Of a stretch of DNA of 64,000 nt, positions 28,262-37,277 are shown piece after piece. A program made the position numbers and the translations under genes. The DNA is from Mesorhizobium sp. NZP2077 (GTDB lineage: Bacteria; Pseudomonadota; Alphaproteobacteria; Rhizobiales; Rhizobiaceae). The stretch is taken from assembly GCF_013170805.1 (NCBI RefSeq), contig NZ_CP051293.1:558001-622000 (forward strand). The letters run 5' to 3'. Each line of letters starts with the position of its first letter. Within the stretch, counting starts at the first letter, position 1. Under the pieces are notes generated by a model. That model was not told the DNA's origin. It ran no database searches and saw only the letters and a program-made list of their open reading frames with translations.

Positions 28262-28312
28262 ATTGAAAAATCAATTGATATTGTTAGGGTGTTTCCTGTG
28301 AGAAAATCTCAC
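28262..28312 (+). promoter_or_regulatory. Two A-rich palindromes in the ureohydrolase/LysR divergent region
   Basis: ATTGA-AAAA-TCAAT (28262-28275) and GTGAGA-AAA-TCTCAC (28298-28312) are perfect inverted repeats 22 bases apart, the second ending 17 bases before the LysR start. Paired palindromes in a divergent promoter are the usual layout of LysR recognition and activation sites. Confidence 0.5.
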
Positions 28313-28328
28313 AAAGATGTGGAGCATC

Positions 28329-29303
28329 ATGGCCAAGCGCCTGCCACCCCTGAACCCGCTGCGCGCCTTCGAGGCTACGGCGCGCCATGGCTCGCTGACC
28401 AAGGCGGCGGGTGAGTTGAATGTCACGCATGGCGCCATCAGCCACCAGATCAAGGCGCTGGAGCAGTCGCTCGGCGTCAAGCTGTTCGAGCGTGTCGGCC
28501 AGAGGGTCAAACTGACGCCGCATGGCGCGGAGCTTTTGCCGGCGGTGTCGACAGCCTTCGACGGCATCGCCGCCGCCACGCAGCGGCTGACGCGGCCGGC
28601 CAGCAGCGGCGCGCTGTCGGTGTCCTGCGTGCCGGCGCTGCTGCTTCTGTGGATGACGCCGAGGCTGGGCAGCTTCACCGCGCAATATCCCGACATCCAG
28701 CTGACGCTCATCCCCTCCAACGATCCCAGGGATATCCGCGCGCCGCATATCGATGTCTGCGTCCACTACGGCAACGGCAGCTGGGCCGATTGCTGGATGC
28801 GCAAATGGTCGGGCCTTGAACTGTTTCCCGTCGTCAGCCCGACCTTGATCAACAACCGGCCGATCCGCAGCGTTCGCGATCTCGCCGATCATGTCTTCCT
28901 GCATGGCGATGACGGCCGCGAATGGCACACCTGGCTGGCAACCGCCGATGCACTGGATCTCGAGCGCGGCCGCCGCCATTATCTGGGCGATGCACGCATG
29001 GCGACCGAAGCCGCGGTGCACGGCCATGGCGTGGCGCTGGGCGATTCCGTTACGGCAAGCGCGCTGCTGGCCAGGGGCATGCTGGTCGCGCCGTTCAGCC
29101 TGTCGGTGCCGGCGGTCGATGAATTCTACATCGTCTGCCGCAACGAAATGCGGACCACACCGATCGTGCAGGTGTTCATCGACTGGCTGTTCGCCGAGAA
29201 GGCCGGGGACGACGGCCGCGCCGACGCTCCCGTGGCGGGGCGCATCATCAGCCGCCGCAAGCGTCCGCAGCTTAAGGTCATCGGTGCCAAGTCCGCAGGC
29301 TGA
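28329..29303 (+). CDS. LysR-family transcriptional regulator, GcvA-like
   Basis: 324 residues. The helix-turn-helix is in GSLTKAAGELNVTHGAISHQIKALEQ (about residues 21-46), followed by an effector-binding domain. The ATG at 28329 has GTGGAG upstream. It is divergent from the ureohydrolase-transporter operon, with 198 bases and two palindromes between, and is the probable regulator of that operon. The C-terminus carries a basic tail (ISRRKRPQLK), which is not typical. Confidence 0.9.
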   Translation: MAKRLPPLNPLRAFEATARHGSLTKAAGELNVTHGAISHQIKALEQSLGVKLFERVGQRVKLTPHGAELLPAVSTAFDGIAAATQRLTRPASSGALSVSCVPALLLLWMTPRLGSFTAQYPDIQLTLIPSNDPRDIRAPHIDVCVHYGNGSWADCWMRKWSGLELFPVVSPTLINNRPIRSVRDLADHVFLHGDDGREWHTWLATADALDLERGRRHYLGDARMATEAAVHGHGVALGDSVTASALLARGMLVAPFSLSVPAVDEFYIVCRNEMRTTPIVQVFIDWLFAEKAGDDGRADAPVAGRIISRRKRPQLKVIGAKSAG

Positions 29304-29439
29304 GATTGGCCTGTCCACGGTCATATGCAGGCCGTTCTTTTTGTCGGGCCAGCTTGAAAGCGGGCAGCGTTCTAGCCAATTCGATGCTATGAGGCCTGTC
29401 GCGATTGTGGGTGGCAGGCAGCGAAGGCGGTAACCAGAT

Positions 29440-30744
29440 ATGGCAAAGACCGATATTGCGCGGCGCGTCTACAACCACACCTGGAAGCTCGACCCGATCG
29501 TGCGCAGCCTGCTCGACACGGACTTCTACAAGCTTCTGATGCTGCAGATGATCTGGGGCATGTATCCCAAGGTCGAGGCCACCTTCTCGCTGATCAACCG
29601 CACCACTTCGGTGCGGCTGGCCGACGAGATCGACGAGGGCGAGCTGCGCGAACAGCTCGACCATGCCCGCACGCTGCGCTTCTCGAAGAAGGAAATGATC
29701 TGGCTTGGCGGTAACAATTTCTACGGCCGCAAGCAGATCTTCGAACCGGAATTCCTGGCCTGGCTGGAGAATTTCCGGTTGCCGGCGTACGAACTGTGCA
29801 GGCGCGACGGCCAGTACGAGCTGACCTTCAGCGGGCCGTGGATGTACACGACGCTGTGGGAAATTCCGGCGCTGGCTATTATCAATGAGCTCCGTTCCCG
29901 CGCGGCCATGCGGGCGTTCGGGCCCTTTGCGCTCGATGTGCTCTATGCCCGCGCCAAGGCCAAGATGTGGGCCAAGACCGAGCGGCTGAAGGCGCTGCCC
30001 GGCATCCGCATTTCCGACTTCGGCACCCGCCGGCGCCATTCCTTCCTCTGGCAGCGCTGGTGCGTCGAGTCGCTCAAGGAAGGCATCGGCGAGGCTTTTG
30101 CCGGCACCTCCAACGTGCTTCTGGCGATGGACAACGACCTCGAAGCGCTCGGCACCAACGCGCATGAATTGCCTATGGTGTTCGCTGCGCTGGCCAACTC
30201 AGAGAAGGAGCTGAAGCAGTCGCCCTACAAGGTGCTGCAGGACTGGCAGCGCTACTATGGCGGCAATTTGCTGATCGTGCTGCCCGACGCCTTCGGCACC
30301 GCCTCCTTCCTGCGCGACGCGCCGGACTGGGTGGCCGACTGGACGGGCTTCCGCCCCGACAGCGCGCCGCCGATCGAGGGCGGCGAAAAAATCCTGTCCT
30401 GGTGGCGCGAGAAGGGCAAGGACCCCAGGCAGAAGCTGCTGATCTTCTCCGACGGGCTCGAAGTGGAAACCATCGAAGAGACCTATCGGCATTTCAAGGG
30501 CAAGGTGCGCATGTCCTTCGGTTGGGGCACCAACCTCACCAATGATTTCGAAGGCTGCGCGCCGATCGAGACCAACAGCCTCGACGCGATATCGCTGGTC
30601 TGCAAGGTCACCGAGGCCAATGGCCGGCCGGCGGTGAAGCTCTCCGACAACCCGGCCAAGGCGACGGGGGACGAGAAAGAGATCGAGCGCTATCTCAGGA
30701 TTTTTGGGGCGAAGGACCGCGTGGAGCATCTGGTCAAGGTTTGA
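29440..30744 (+). CDS. pncB: Nicotinate phosphoribosyltransferase
   Basis: 434 residues, the bacterial length. It makes nicotinate mononucleotide from nicotinate, PRPP and ATP in NAD salvage. Recognisable blocks are [16 protein letters not shown] near the N-terminus, [12 protein letters not shown], and GTNAHELPM with the histidine that is phosphorylated in this family. It is monocistronic, with a 47-base inverted repeat immediately downstream. Together with pncA at 38730 it encodes the nicotinamide-to-NAD salvage route inside a region also rich in genes for N-heterocycle oxidation. Confidence 0.95.
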   Translation: MAKTDIARRVYNHTWKLDPIVRSLLDTDFYKLLMLQMIWGMYPKVEATFSLINRTTSVRLADEIDEGELREQLDHARTLRFSKKEMIWLGGNNFYGRKQIFEPEFLAWLENFRLPAYELCRRDGQYELTFSGPWMYTTLWEIPALAIINELRSRAAMRAFGPFALDVLYARAKAKMWAKTERLKALPGIRISDFGTRRRHSFLWQRWCVESLKEGIGEAFAGTSNVLLAMDNDLEALGTNAHELPMVFAALANSEKELKQSPYKVLQDWQRYYGGNLLIVLPDAFGTASFLRDAPDWVADWTGFRPDSAPPIEGGEKILSWWREKGKDPRQKLLIFSDGLEVETIEETYRHFKGKVRMSFGWGTNLTNDFEGCAPIETNSLDAISLVCKVTEANGRPAVKLSDNPAKATGDEKEIERYLRIFGAKDRVEHLVKV

Positions 30745-30781
30745 GCTGACATGGGACTCATAGATAGTTCGAGTTCCTTCA

Positions 30782-30940
30782 CGCCCCCCTCTGTCCTGCC
30801 GGACATCTCCCCCACGAGGGGGGAGATTGGCAGCTCGCTCGATCGGCGCTTTTCTTGCGACGTTGGAGATTGGTGAGGGCGGAGATGAAGTTCAATCTCC
30901 CCCCTCGTGGGGGAGATGTCCGGCAGGACAGAGGGGGGCG
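30782..30940. repeat. 47-base perfect inverted repeat flanking a 65-base spacer
   Basis: Arm 1 is at 30782-30828 and arm 2 at 30894-30940; read base by base they are exact reverse complements over all 47 positions. Each arm contains the C-run/CACGAGG/G-run core and the block TGTCCTGCCGGACAT. No transposase gene is inside, so it is a miniature palindromic element. It lies 37 bases after the pncB stop and its right arm runs into the start of the next gene. Confidence 0.85.
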
Positions 30941-32355
30941 CCGTAGAGCGCCGTCGTCCGCTGTTGGCGATACTACCTGTGGCGCTGTGGCTCTTCTCAC
31001 CAACTGCCGCCTTCGCCCATGCCTCCGACCGTGGCCACGTCCTGCTCCTGCCCACCGGCTACTACCTCACCGGCGGCGCATTCGCCGTAGCGGTCAGCTT
31101 CCTCGTGCTGGCGCTGCTGCCTGCGGCTTCCCTTCACCGTTTCTGGCGCCGGCGACTGCCGCTTTTCACCCTCGGCGACAGCGCCCGCGCCGCCGTCAGC
31201 TTGATATCCTTTGCCGGCTTTGCAATCCTCATTGCTGCCGGCTTTTTCGGCAGCCGCGACCCGCTCTCCAACCCGCTGCCTCTGGTGATCTGGACGCTGC
31301 TGTGGGCCGGCGTCACCTTGCTGCAAGGCGTCTTCGGCGACCTCTGGTCGTGGCTCAACCCTTGGTATGGGCCGTGGCGCCTCGCGCAGCGCCTTCTCGG
31401 CACAGGCGATGAGGGGTCATGGCGCCTCCCCCAATGGATCGGCTGCTGGCCGGCGGTCATCTTTTTTTTCGCCTTTGCCTGGTTCGAGCTGATCGATCCG
31501 GCGCCCGACGATCCGGCTCGCCTTGCATGGGCCGCCGGCCTCTACTGGCTGTTTTCTTTCCTCACCATGCTGGCGTTCGGCTATCCCCAGTGGAGCCGCA
31601 GCGGCGAGTTCCTGACCATCTTCTTCGCGATGGTGGCGCGTTTCGCGCCGGTCGAGCGCGATGAGGAAGGCCGGCTTGCGATGTGCTGGCCAGGCGCCAA
31701 GCTGCTCGCCGGCGAGCCTTTGCCGCCCAGCGGCGTCGCCTTCTTGCTGCTGGCCCTGTCCTCGGTCTCTTTCGACGGCCTGTCGAAAACCTTCTTCTGG
31801 CTCGGCCTGTTCGGCGTCAACCCGCTCGAATTCCCCGGCCGCACCGCCGTGATCGGCAGCGGCACTTTCGGGCTCGTGCTGACATTCCTTTTGCTGGCGG
31901 CGGTGTTCCCTCTCGCCGTCATCCTTGGCCAGCGTCTGGCAGGCGGCGATCAGCCGCTCGTCCGGGCAGCCGGCCTGCTGGTGTGGTCGATCGTGCCGAT
32001 CGCGCTCGCCTATCATGTCGCGCATTATCTAACGGCGCTGCTGGTCGATGGCCAATATGCGGCAGCCTCCCTGTCCGACCCGTTCGCGCTGGGCTGGAAC
32101 CTGTTCGGTACCGCCGACATGCCAATCGAAGCCGGCATCGTCGCCGGCGCGGAGTCGGCCTGGTGGCTGTGGAACATCCAGGCCGGCGCCATCATCCTGG
32201 GCCATGTGCTCGCCGTCCTCGTCGCCCACGGCTTCGCCTGGCGCCGGCATCCGCAGCCTGCCCGCGCCGCGCTCAGCCAGTTTCCGCTCACGCTGCTGAT
32301 GATCGCCTATACGGGGTTCGGCCTTTGGTTGCTTGCCACACCGACCGCCGGATGA
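30916..32355 (+). CDS. Polytopic integral membrane protein of uncertain function
   Basis: About 479 residues with roughly twelve hydrophobic segments. After a hydrophobic leader (LLAILPVALWLFSPTAAFAHA) come conserved-looking blocks such as GDLWSWLNPWYGPW and SLSDPFALGWNLFG. The pattern recalls membrane proteins annotated as fenitrothion hydrolase (FedA type) in other bacteria, but I hold this loosely and no catalytic motif is visible. The start is uncertain: the ATG at 30916 and its GGGGGAG lie inside the inverted repeat, while TTG 30964 or GTG 30979 would start after it. Monocistronic. Confidence 0.6.
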   Translation: MSGRTEGGAVERRRPLLAILPVALWLFSPTAAFAHASDRGHVLLLPTGYYLTGGAFAVAVSFLVLALLPAASLHRFWRRRLPLFTLGDSARAAVSLISFAGFAILIAAGFFGSRDPLSNPLPLVIWTLLWAGVTLLQGVFGDLWSWLNPWYGPWRLAQRLLGTGDEGSWRLPQWIGCWPAVIFFFAFAWFELIDPAPDDPARLAWAAGLYWLFSFLTMLAFGYPQWSRSGEFLTIFFAMVARFAPVERDEEGRLAMCWPGAKLLAGEPLPPSGVAFLLLALSSVSFDGLSKTFFWLGLFGVNPLEFPGRTAVIGSGTFGLVLTFLLLAAVFPLAVILGQRLAGGDQPLVRAAGLLVWSIVPIALAYHVAHYLTALLVDGQYAAASLSDPFALGWNLFGTADMPIEAGIVAGAESAWWLWNIQAGAIILGHVLAVLVAHGFAWRRHPQPARAALSQFPLTLLMIAYTGFGLWLLATPTAG

Positions 32356-32366
32356 GAAAAGGGCGG

Positions 32367-32383
32367 CCCCGATATCGTTGGGG
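32367..32383 (+). terminator. Hairpin after the membrane-protein gene
   Basis: CCCCGATATCGTTGGGG forms a short stem 12 bases after the stop at 32355. An almost identical sequence, CCCCGATATCGTCGGGG, recurs at 61369-61385, so it may be a reused terminator-type repeat. Confidence 0.45.
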
Positions 32384-32509
32384 AAAGCTCGCTTGCCACA
32401 TCAAGGCTTTGGTGATTTAGTTTGTACACATGCAATTTTTCGCCTCCTCTGAGCGAGGATGCCGAAGCCGCCTTATCGTTGGTCAAGACTGAAAAACAGG
32501 GGAACGAAC

Positions 32510-33814
32510 ATGGCTGACAAGAACGGATTTTTCGACCTGTCCAAGACTGCCCTTACCCGCCGCACGGCGCTGAAGGGCCTGGCCGCCGGCGCCGGCCTGG
32601 CCGTCGCGCCAGGTTTCGTCCGCTACTCGCAGGCGCAGAGTTCGGCGCCTATCAAGATCGGCTTCCAATCGCACCGCACCGGCATCGGTGCCGCCTATGG
32701 CCGCTGGTATGAGAAGACCACCGCCGCGGCGGTCAAGGCGATCAACGCCGCCGGCGGCATCAATGGCCGTCAGGTCGAGGTCATCATCGAGGATGACGGC
32801 ACCGACCCCGGCCGCGGCGCCGAAGTGGTCGGCAAGTTCGCCACCCAGCACAAGACCGACATCGTCTTCGGCACGCTGTTCTCGCACGTCGTCATCGGCT
32901 CGGCGCCCGCCGCCGGCGAAAACAAGATGCCCTATTTTGTCGTCAGCGAAGGCCACCACGTCGCCTCGACCAAGCTGAACCGCTACGTCTTCCAGCCCGG
33001 CATCACCGACGTCAAGAGCCAGATCCAGTCGATGGCGCCGTGGATCGCGGCCAATGCCGGCAAGAAGGTGACACAGATCTTCCCCGATTTCGCCTTCGGC
33101 TACGACCATCGCGACTACCTGCCGCCGGCACTGAAGGCGCAGGGCGCCGAGGTCATCGCCCAGATCGCCATCCCGCCGACGGAATCGTCCTTCACCAAAT
33201 ATTTCCCGCAGATACCGCCCGAGACCGAAGTGATCTACCATGTCATGGTCGGTCCGGCGGTGCTCACCTTCGTCAAGGAGCTCGGCGAATTCTACGGCTC
33301 CAACCGGCCACAGCTGTTCGGCTTCATCGATTCGCTCGAGGCCACCGACATCAACAGCCCCGGCCTGGAATTTTTGGACGGCAGCCATTTCTGGGAAGGC
33401 TCGCCACGCTACGCGCAGGCCGATGACACCGAGGCGCAGAAGGCCTATCGCGCCGCGGTCGGCATCGACGATAATGGCGCCGCCGTCGGCGACCCCAAGG
33501 ACGTCTCCACCGCCGCGCACATGTTCGGCTGCTGGGAGACGCTCTATGTCGTCAAGAAGGCGATGGAAGACGCCGGCTACAAGGGCCCGGAAGACCGTGC
33601 CAAGCTGGTCGAGGCCACCGAGGCGCTGACCGCCTTCGCCGAAGGCCCGGAGCATCCGCAGGGTGCAAAGACCTTCAACGGCAAGATCCACCAGTGCTTT
33701 GGCATCCAGAACATCTCGAAGGTCGAAGGCGGCAAGCTGAAGGTCGTGCACAAGACCAAGATCGAGGACGGGCTTTACGAGGCCGAAGGGGATTATACGA
33801 AGCAGGCGCTGTGA
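32510..33814 (+). CDS. Branched-chain/urea-type ABC transporter substrate-binding protein with Tat signal
   Basis: 434 residues. The N-terminus has a twin-arginine signal (TRRTALKGLAAGAGLAVAPG, about residues 14-33), followed by a Peripl_BP_6 domain with IKIGFQSHRTGIGAAYG and AINAAGGINGRQVEVIIEDD. The ATG at 32510 follows AGGGGAA. It heads a complete livKHMGF-like cluster. Family members bind branched-chain amino acids, amides, urea or aromatic acids. The adjacent heterocycle-oxidation operon makes an N-heteroaromatic or amide ligand possible. Confidence 0.87.
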   Translation: MADKNGFFDLSKTALTRRTALKGLAAGAGLAVAPGFVRYSQAQSSAPIKIGFQSHRTGIGAAYGRWYEKTTAAAVKAINAAGGINGRQVEVIIEDDGTDPGRGAEVVGKFATQHKTDIVFGTLFSHVVIGSAPAAGENKMPYFVVSEGHHVASTKLNRYVFQPGITDVKSQIQSMAPWIAANAGKKVTQIFPDFAFGYDHRDYLPPALKAQGAEVIAQIAIPPTESSFTKYFPQIPPETEVIYHVMVGPAVLTFVKELGEFYGSNRPQLFGFIDSLEATDINSPGLEFLDGSHFWEGSPRYAQADDTEAQKAYRAAVGIDDNGAAVGDPKDVSTAAHMFGCWETLYVVKKAMEDAGYKGPEDRAKLVEATEALTAFAEGPEHPQGAKTFNGKIHQCFGIQNISKVEGGKLKVVHKTKIEDGLYEAEGDYTKQAL

Positions 33815-33820
33815 GGCCTC

Positions 33821-33962
33821 ACCCTCCCCCATTGCGGGGAGGGTCGGCGAACAGGCTTCGCATTGCGAAGCCTGTGAGACGGGGTGGGGGCTGCGACGGC
33901 CCATGCCCCACCCCCCCCCACCCGACCGCTTCGCGGTCACCCTCCCCACGAGGGGGGAGGGT
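33821..33962. repeat. Cluster of GC-rich palindromes between binding-protein and permease genes
   Basis: Four hairpins in 142 bases: ACCCTCCCC/GGGGAGGGT (33821-33844), ACAGGCTTCGC-ATT-GCGAAGCCTGT (33851-33875), GACCGC-TTC-GCGGTC (33924-33938), and ACCCTCCCC/GGGGAGGGT again (33939-33962) with a CACGAGG-type loop. The first and last are the same arms. This block is related to the repeats at 7126 and 30782. Confidence 0.7.
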
Positions 33963-33976
33963 AAGGGCGCCCTTGA

Positions 33977-34858
33977 ATGCACTTCGGACCCCACCTTCTC
34001 CTCGCCGCCCTCGAAGGCCTTGTCACCTCAGCCGTGCTGGCGCTGACGGCACTTGGGTTGTCGCTGGTGTTCGGCGTGATGCGCGTCGTCAACGTCGCCC
34101 ATGGCGAGTTCTTCATGCTAGGCGCCGTGCTCGCCTGGGCGATCACAACAGCAATCGGCGGCCATCCGGCGCTCGGCTTCCTGGCGGCACTGGTGATCGC
34201 GCCCTTGATCGTCGGCGCCGTTGCGCTGGTCGCCGAGCGGCTTGTGCTGCGCCGGCTCAACTACAATCCGGAAGCCACCATCGTTGCCACCATCGGCATG
34301 CTCTACATCATCCAGCAGCTGGCGCTGACCTTCTATGGTCCGGAGGCGCGGCCCGTGGAGCCGCCGTTCAACTACCGCATCCTTTTGCCGTGGTTCGGCT
34401 ATTCCGGCTACAAGCTGTCGATCATAGCCGCATCCGCGCTTCTCTTGATCGCGACCTGGTTGGTGCTGACGCGCACCAGGATCGGCCTCGTCATGCGCGC
34501 CACGCAGTATGACAGCGAGACGGCGCAGGCCTTCGGCATTCCGGTCGGCCGCGTCTATGGCGGCGTCTTCGCGCTTGGCGCCATGCTGGCGGCGATCGCA
34601 GCCGTGCTGATCGTGCCGATCAGCCAAGCGCATTACCTGATGGGGCAGGACCCGCTGCTGCTCTCCTTCATCGTCGTCATCATCGGCGGCCTCGGCTCGC
34701 TGCGCGGCACGGTCGTCGCCGCCGTGCTGATCGGCATGTCGGACGGCATCGTCTCGATGTTCTTCTCGCCGACCTTGGCCAAGATCATCGCTACCTTGCT
34801 GGTCGCCATGGTGCTGGTGTTCCGGCCGCAAGGCCTGTTCGGGACGGCATCGCGATGA
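33977..34858 (+). CDS. livH: Branched-chain-type ABC transporter permease (LivH)
   Basis: 293 residues with about eight membrane helices; the block GLSLVFGVMRVVNVAHGEFFMLGA near the N-terminus is diagnostic for LivH. The start ATG at 33977 stands 14 bases after a palindromic repeat whose GGGAGGGTAAGGG could serve as ribosome binding site. Its stop overlaps the livM start by four bases. The symbol denotes family, not proven substrate. Confidence 0.9.
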   Translation: MHFGPHLLLAALEGLVTSAVLALTALGLSLVFGVMRVVNVAHGEFFMLGAVLAWAITTAIGGHPALGFLAALVIAPLIVGAVALVAERLVLRRLNYNPEATIVATIGMLYIIQQLALTFYGPEARPVEPPFNYRILLPWFGYSGYKLSIIAASALLLIATWLVLTRTRIGLVMRATQYDSETAQAFGIPVGRVYGGVFALGAMLAAIAAVLIVPISQAHYLMGQDPLLLSFIVVIIGGLGSLRGTVVAAVLIGMSDGIVSMFFSPTLAKIIATLLVAMVLVFRPQGLFGTASR

Positions 34859-35817
34859 GTGAAGCTTCGCCGGCAAAGGCCTATGCGCTGCATCTCGGCG
34901 TCATCGCGCTGCTCTTCATGCTGAGCTTCCTGCTGCCGGACTATTATCACGGCCTGCTCGCCCGCATCATGGTGCTGGCGGTGTTCGCCATGGGCTACAA
35001 CATGCTGTTCGGCTATGTCGGCCTGCTCAGCCTCGGCCATGCCATGTTCTTCGGCGCCGGGCTCTATGGTGCCGGTCTTGCCGTCATCCAGCTCGGCTGG
35101 AGCGTGCCGGCAGCATTCGCTGCTGGAATTGCCTGCGGCGCAGTGCTGGCGCTGGTGATCGGCCTGCTGGCGCTGCGCACCACGGGTGTCGCATTCATGA
35201 TCGTCACCATGATGTTCGCGCAGGTGTTTTCTCTGCTGATCCTCTACTTTGCGTCCTGGACCGGCGGCGACCAGGGCATGGTCGTGCCGCAGCCGGCGCG
35301 CGTCCTCACTTTCGGCGCGACCTTGCTTGATCTCACCAATCCGACCGTGCGCTACATGAGCGCACTGGCGCTGTTCTCGATCGTGCTGCTGATCACCCTG
35401 GCGATCGTTCGCTCCCGCTATGGCCGGGTGCTGGTCGCCATTCGCGAGAACGAAGAACGGACGAAGATGCTGGGCTACTACACCTTCTCCAACAAGCTGA
35501 TAGCCGTCGTCGTCTCCGGCACGATCTGTGCGGCGTCAGGTGCGGCCTATGCGCTGCTGTTTGGCTATGTCGGCTCAAGCTTCGCCTCGGTGCAGTATTC
35601 GATCCTGCCGCTGCTCTGGGTCTTGCTCGGCGGTGCCGCCACGACGCTCGGGCCGCTGATCGGCACGGTCTTCATGTACTATGTCATCGACGTCACCAGC
35701 GGCTACACATCGGCCTATCTGCTGATCGTCGGCGTGGCGCTCATCCTGCTGGTGCTGTTCTTTCCGAAAGGCATTTTGGGCAGCATTCGCCAGCGCTGGC
35801 TCGGGTGGCTGCCATGA
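34855..35817 (+). CDS. livM: Branched-chain-type ABC transporter permease (LivM)
   Basis: 320 residues, about ten membrane spans, with MGYNMLFGYVGLLSLGHAMFFGAG as the LivM signature segment. ATGA overlap with livH at its start and with livG at its end shows a translationally coupled operon. It forms the channel with LivH. Confidence 0.9.
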   Translation: MSEASPAKAYALHLGVIALLFMLSFLLPDYYHGLLARIMVLAVFAMGYNMLFGYVGLLSLGHAMFFGAGLYGAGLAVIQLGWSVPAAFAAGIACGAVLALVIGLLALRTTGVAFMIVTMMFAQVFSLLILYFASWTGGDQGMVVPQPARVLTFGATLLDLTNPTVRYMSALALFSIVLLITLAIVRSRYGRVLVAIRENEERTKMLGYYTFSNKLIAVVVSGTICAASGAAYALLFGYVGSSFASVQYSILPLLWVLLGGAATTLGPLIGTVFMYYVIDVTSGYTSAYLLIVGVALILLVLFFPKGILGSIRQRWLGWLP

Positions 35818-36539
35818 CGCCGCTTTTGACGACGAAAGGCCTGTCGCGCAATTTCGGCGGCCTGCGCGCCGTCGATGGCGTCGACTTCACCTTGATGCCG
35901 GGCGAGATCCGCGCTGTCATCGGCCCCAACGGGGCGGGGAAGACCACCTTCGTCAGCCTGGTCAGCGGACGCATCCAACCCTCGTCGGGCGCTATCGTCT
36001 TCGACGGCGCCGACATCACCGGCCTGCCGGCCTATATCAGGGTGCGCCAAGGCATCGCCTACACCTTCCAGATCACCAGCGTCTTTGCCAACCTCAGTGC
36101 TTACGACAATGTCGCGCTGCCGGTGCAGCGGACGCTGAGCGATGGCCGCTCGAAAGGCGCGGTCAGGGCCGGCGTCATGGCGGCACTCGAACGCACCGGC
36201 CTTGCCGACCGCGCCCATATGCCTGCCGGGCAATTGTCCTATGGCCACCAGCGCCTGCTGGAGGTAGCGATGGGCCTGGCGCTGAAGCCACGCCTTTTGA
36301 TCCTCGACGAGCCGACGCAAGGGCTGGCCGACTCTGAGATCGACAATTTCATCACCCTGGTGCGCGAGATCGCCGGCGACGCCACGGTGCTCCTGATCGA
36401 ACACAACATGCCTGTCGTCATGCAGCTGGCCGACCGCATCACCGTCTTAAATGCCGGCAGGATCCTGGCTGAAGGCACGCCCGAGGCGATCCGCGAGAAC
36501 GCGGCGGTCCAGGAAGCCTATCTGGGGACCGCCCCATGA
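35814..36539 (+). CDS. livG: Branched-chain-type ABC transporter ATP-binding protein (LivG)
   Basis: 241 residues. Walker A is GPNGAGKTT, the signature is LSYGHQRLLEVAMGLA and Walker B is LLILDEPTQGL; the LSYG variant is usual in LivG. The ATG at 35814 overlaps the livM stop (ATGA); a GTG at 35805 is less likely. The C-terminal NAGRILAEGTPEAIRENAAVQEAYLG is characteristic of LivG/UrtD. Confidence 0.92.
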   Translation: MTPLLTTKGLSRNFGGLRAVDGVDFTLMPGEIRAVIGPNGAGKTTFVSLVSGRIQPSSGAIVFDGADITGLPAYIRVRQGIAYTFQITSVFANLSAYDNVALPVQRTLSDGRSKGAVRAGVMAALERTGLADRAHMPAGQLSYGHQRLLEVAMGLALKPRLLILDEPTQGLADSEIDNFITLVREIAGDATVLLIEHNMPVVMQLADRITVLNAGRILAEGTPEAIRENAAVQEAYLGTAP

Positions 36540-37270
36540 TTGAAACAAAGACAACCGAGGCGAAGACTCAAGCACTCACTATCGCGGGGCTGGACTGCTT
36601 CTATGGCGAGGTCCAGGTGCTCTACGGCCTCGACCTCGTGCTGAACCAGGGCGAGGTGCTGTGCCTGTTCGGCCGCAACGGCGCCGGCAAGACGACGACG
36701 CTGAAGGCGATCATGGGCCTGGTTCCCTCAAGTGCCGGCTCGATCAAGCTCGCCGGCCAGGAATTGACCGGGCTGCCGGCGCATGAGGTGCCTAAGGCCG
36801 GCGTTGCCTATGTGCCGCAGGGCAGGCGGCTGTTTGCCGAAATGACGGTGGCGGAAAACATCGAGATCGGGCTGATGGCGCGCGGCAAGGGCAAGGCCGC
36901 GCGGGAAAACGTCCTCGACCTTTTTCCATTGCTGCGCCAGCGGCTCAGGCAGCGCTCGGGCACATTGTCGGGCGGCGAGCAGCAGATGCTGGCCATGGCG
37001 CGGGCGCTCTGCCTCGAACCGCAGGTGCTTTTGCTCGATGAGCCGACCGAAGGTCTGATGCCGTCGATGATCGCAAAAATCCGTGAGACGGTGTCGAAGC
37101 TGCGCGACATGGGCGTCTCGACCATCCTGGTCGAACAACGCGTCGATGCGGTGCTGTCGGTCGCCGACCGGGTCTCGTTCATCGAGAACGGCCGCAACCG
37201 CGAGACTGTGGATGTCGAGGAATTGCGTGCCGATCCGTCGGCGGTGCGCCGCTATGTGGGCGTCGGCTGA
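36536..37270 (+). CDS. livF: Branched-chain-type ABC transporter ATP-binding protein (LivF)
   Basis: 244 residues. Walker A GRNGAGKTTTLKAI, signature LSGGEQQMLAMARAL and Walker B LLLDEPTEGL are intact. It starts within the livG stop and closes the operon. Its TGA stop abuts the stop codon of the convergent antiporter gene with no base between. Confidence 0.92.
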   Translation: MIETKTTEAKTQALTIAGLDCFYGEVQVLYGLDLVLNQGEVLCLFGRNGAGKTTTLKAIMGLVPSSAGSIKLAGQELTGLPAHEVPKAGVAYVPQGRRLFAEMTVAENIEIGLMARGKGKAARENVLDLFPLLRQRLRQRSGTLSGGEQQMLAMARALCLEPQVLLLDEPTEGLMPSMIAKIRETVSKLRDMGVSTILVEQRVDAVLSVADRVSFIENGRNRETVDVEELRADPSAVRRYVGVG

Positions 37271-37277
37271 TCAGCCG
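37264..37277. terminator. Palindrome joining two convergent stop codons
   Basis: CGGCTGATCAGCCG is a perfect 14-base palindrome. Its left half carries the livF TGA stop and its right half the TGA of the minus-strand antiporter gene. It can form the same hairpin in either transcript, though no T-run follows. Confidence 0.45.

Noticed and set aside
29440..30744. NAD-sensing riboswitch ahead of pncB
   Set aside because: The 136 bases before pncB show no recognisable conserved riboswitch core.
30782..30940. Insertion sequence
   Set aside because: No transposase frame inside or near the inverted repeat and no obvious target duplication; it is described as a palindromic repeat only.
33821..33962. 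CRISPR-like array
   Set aside because: The repeated pieces are hairpins of unequal spacing with no uniform spacers and no cas genes in the window.
32483..33994. A 503-codon minus-strand open frame opposite the binding-protein gene
   Set aside because: The plus strand encodes a clear Tat-signal binding protein; the antisense frame has only repeated Asp/Gly/Arg-rich shadow sequence.
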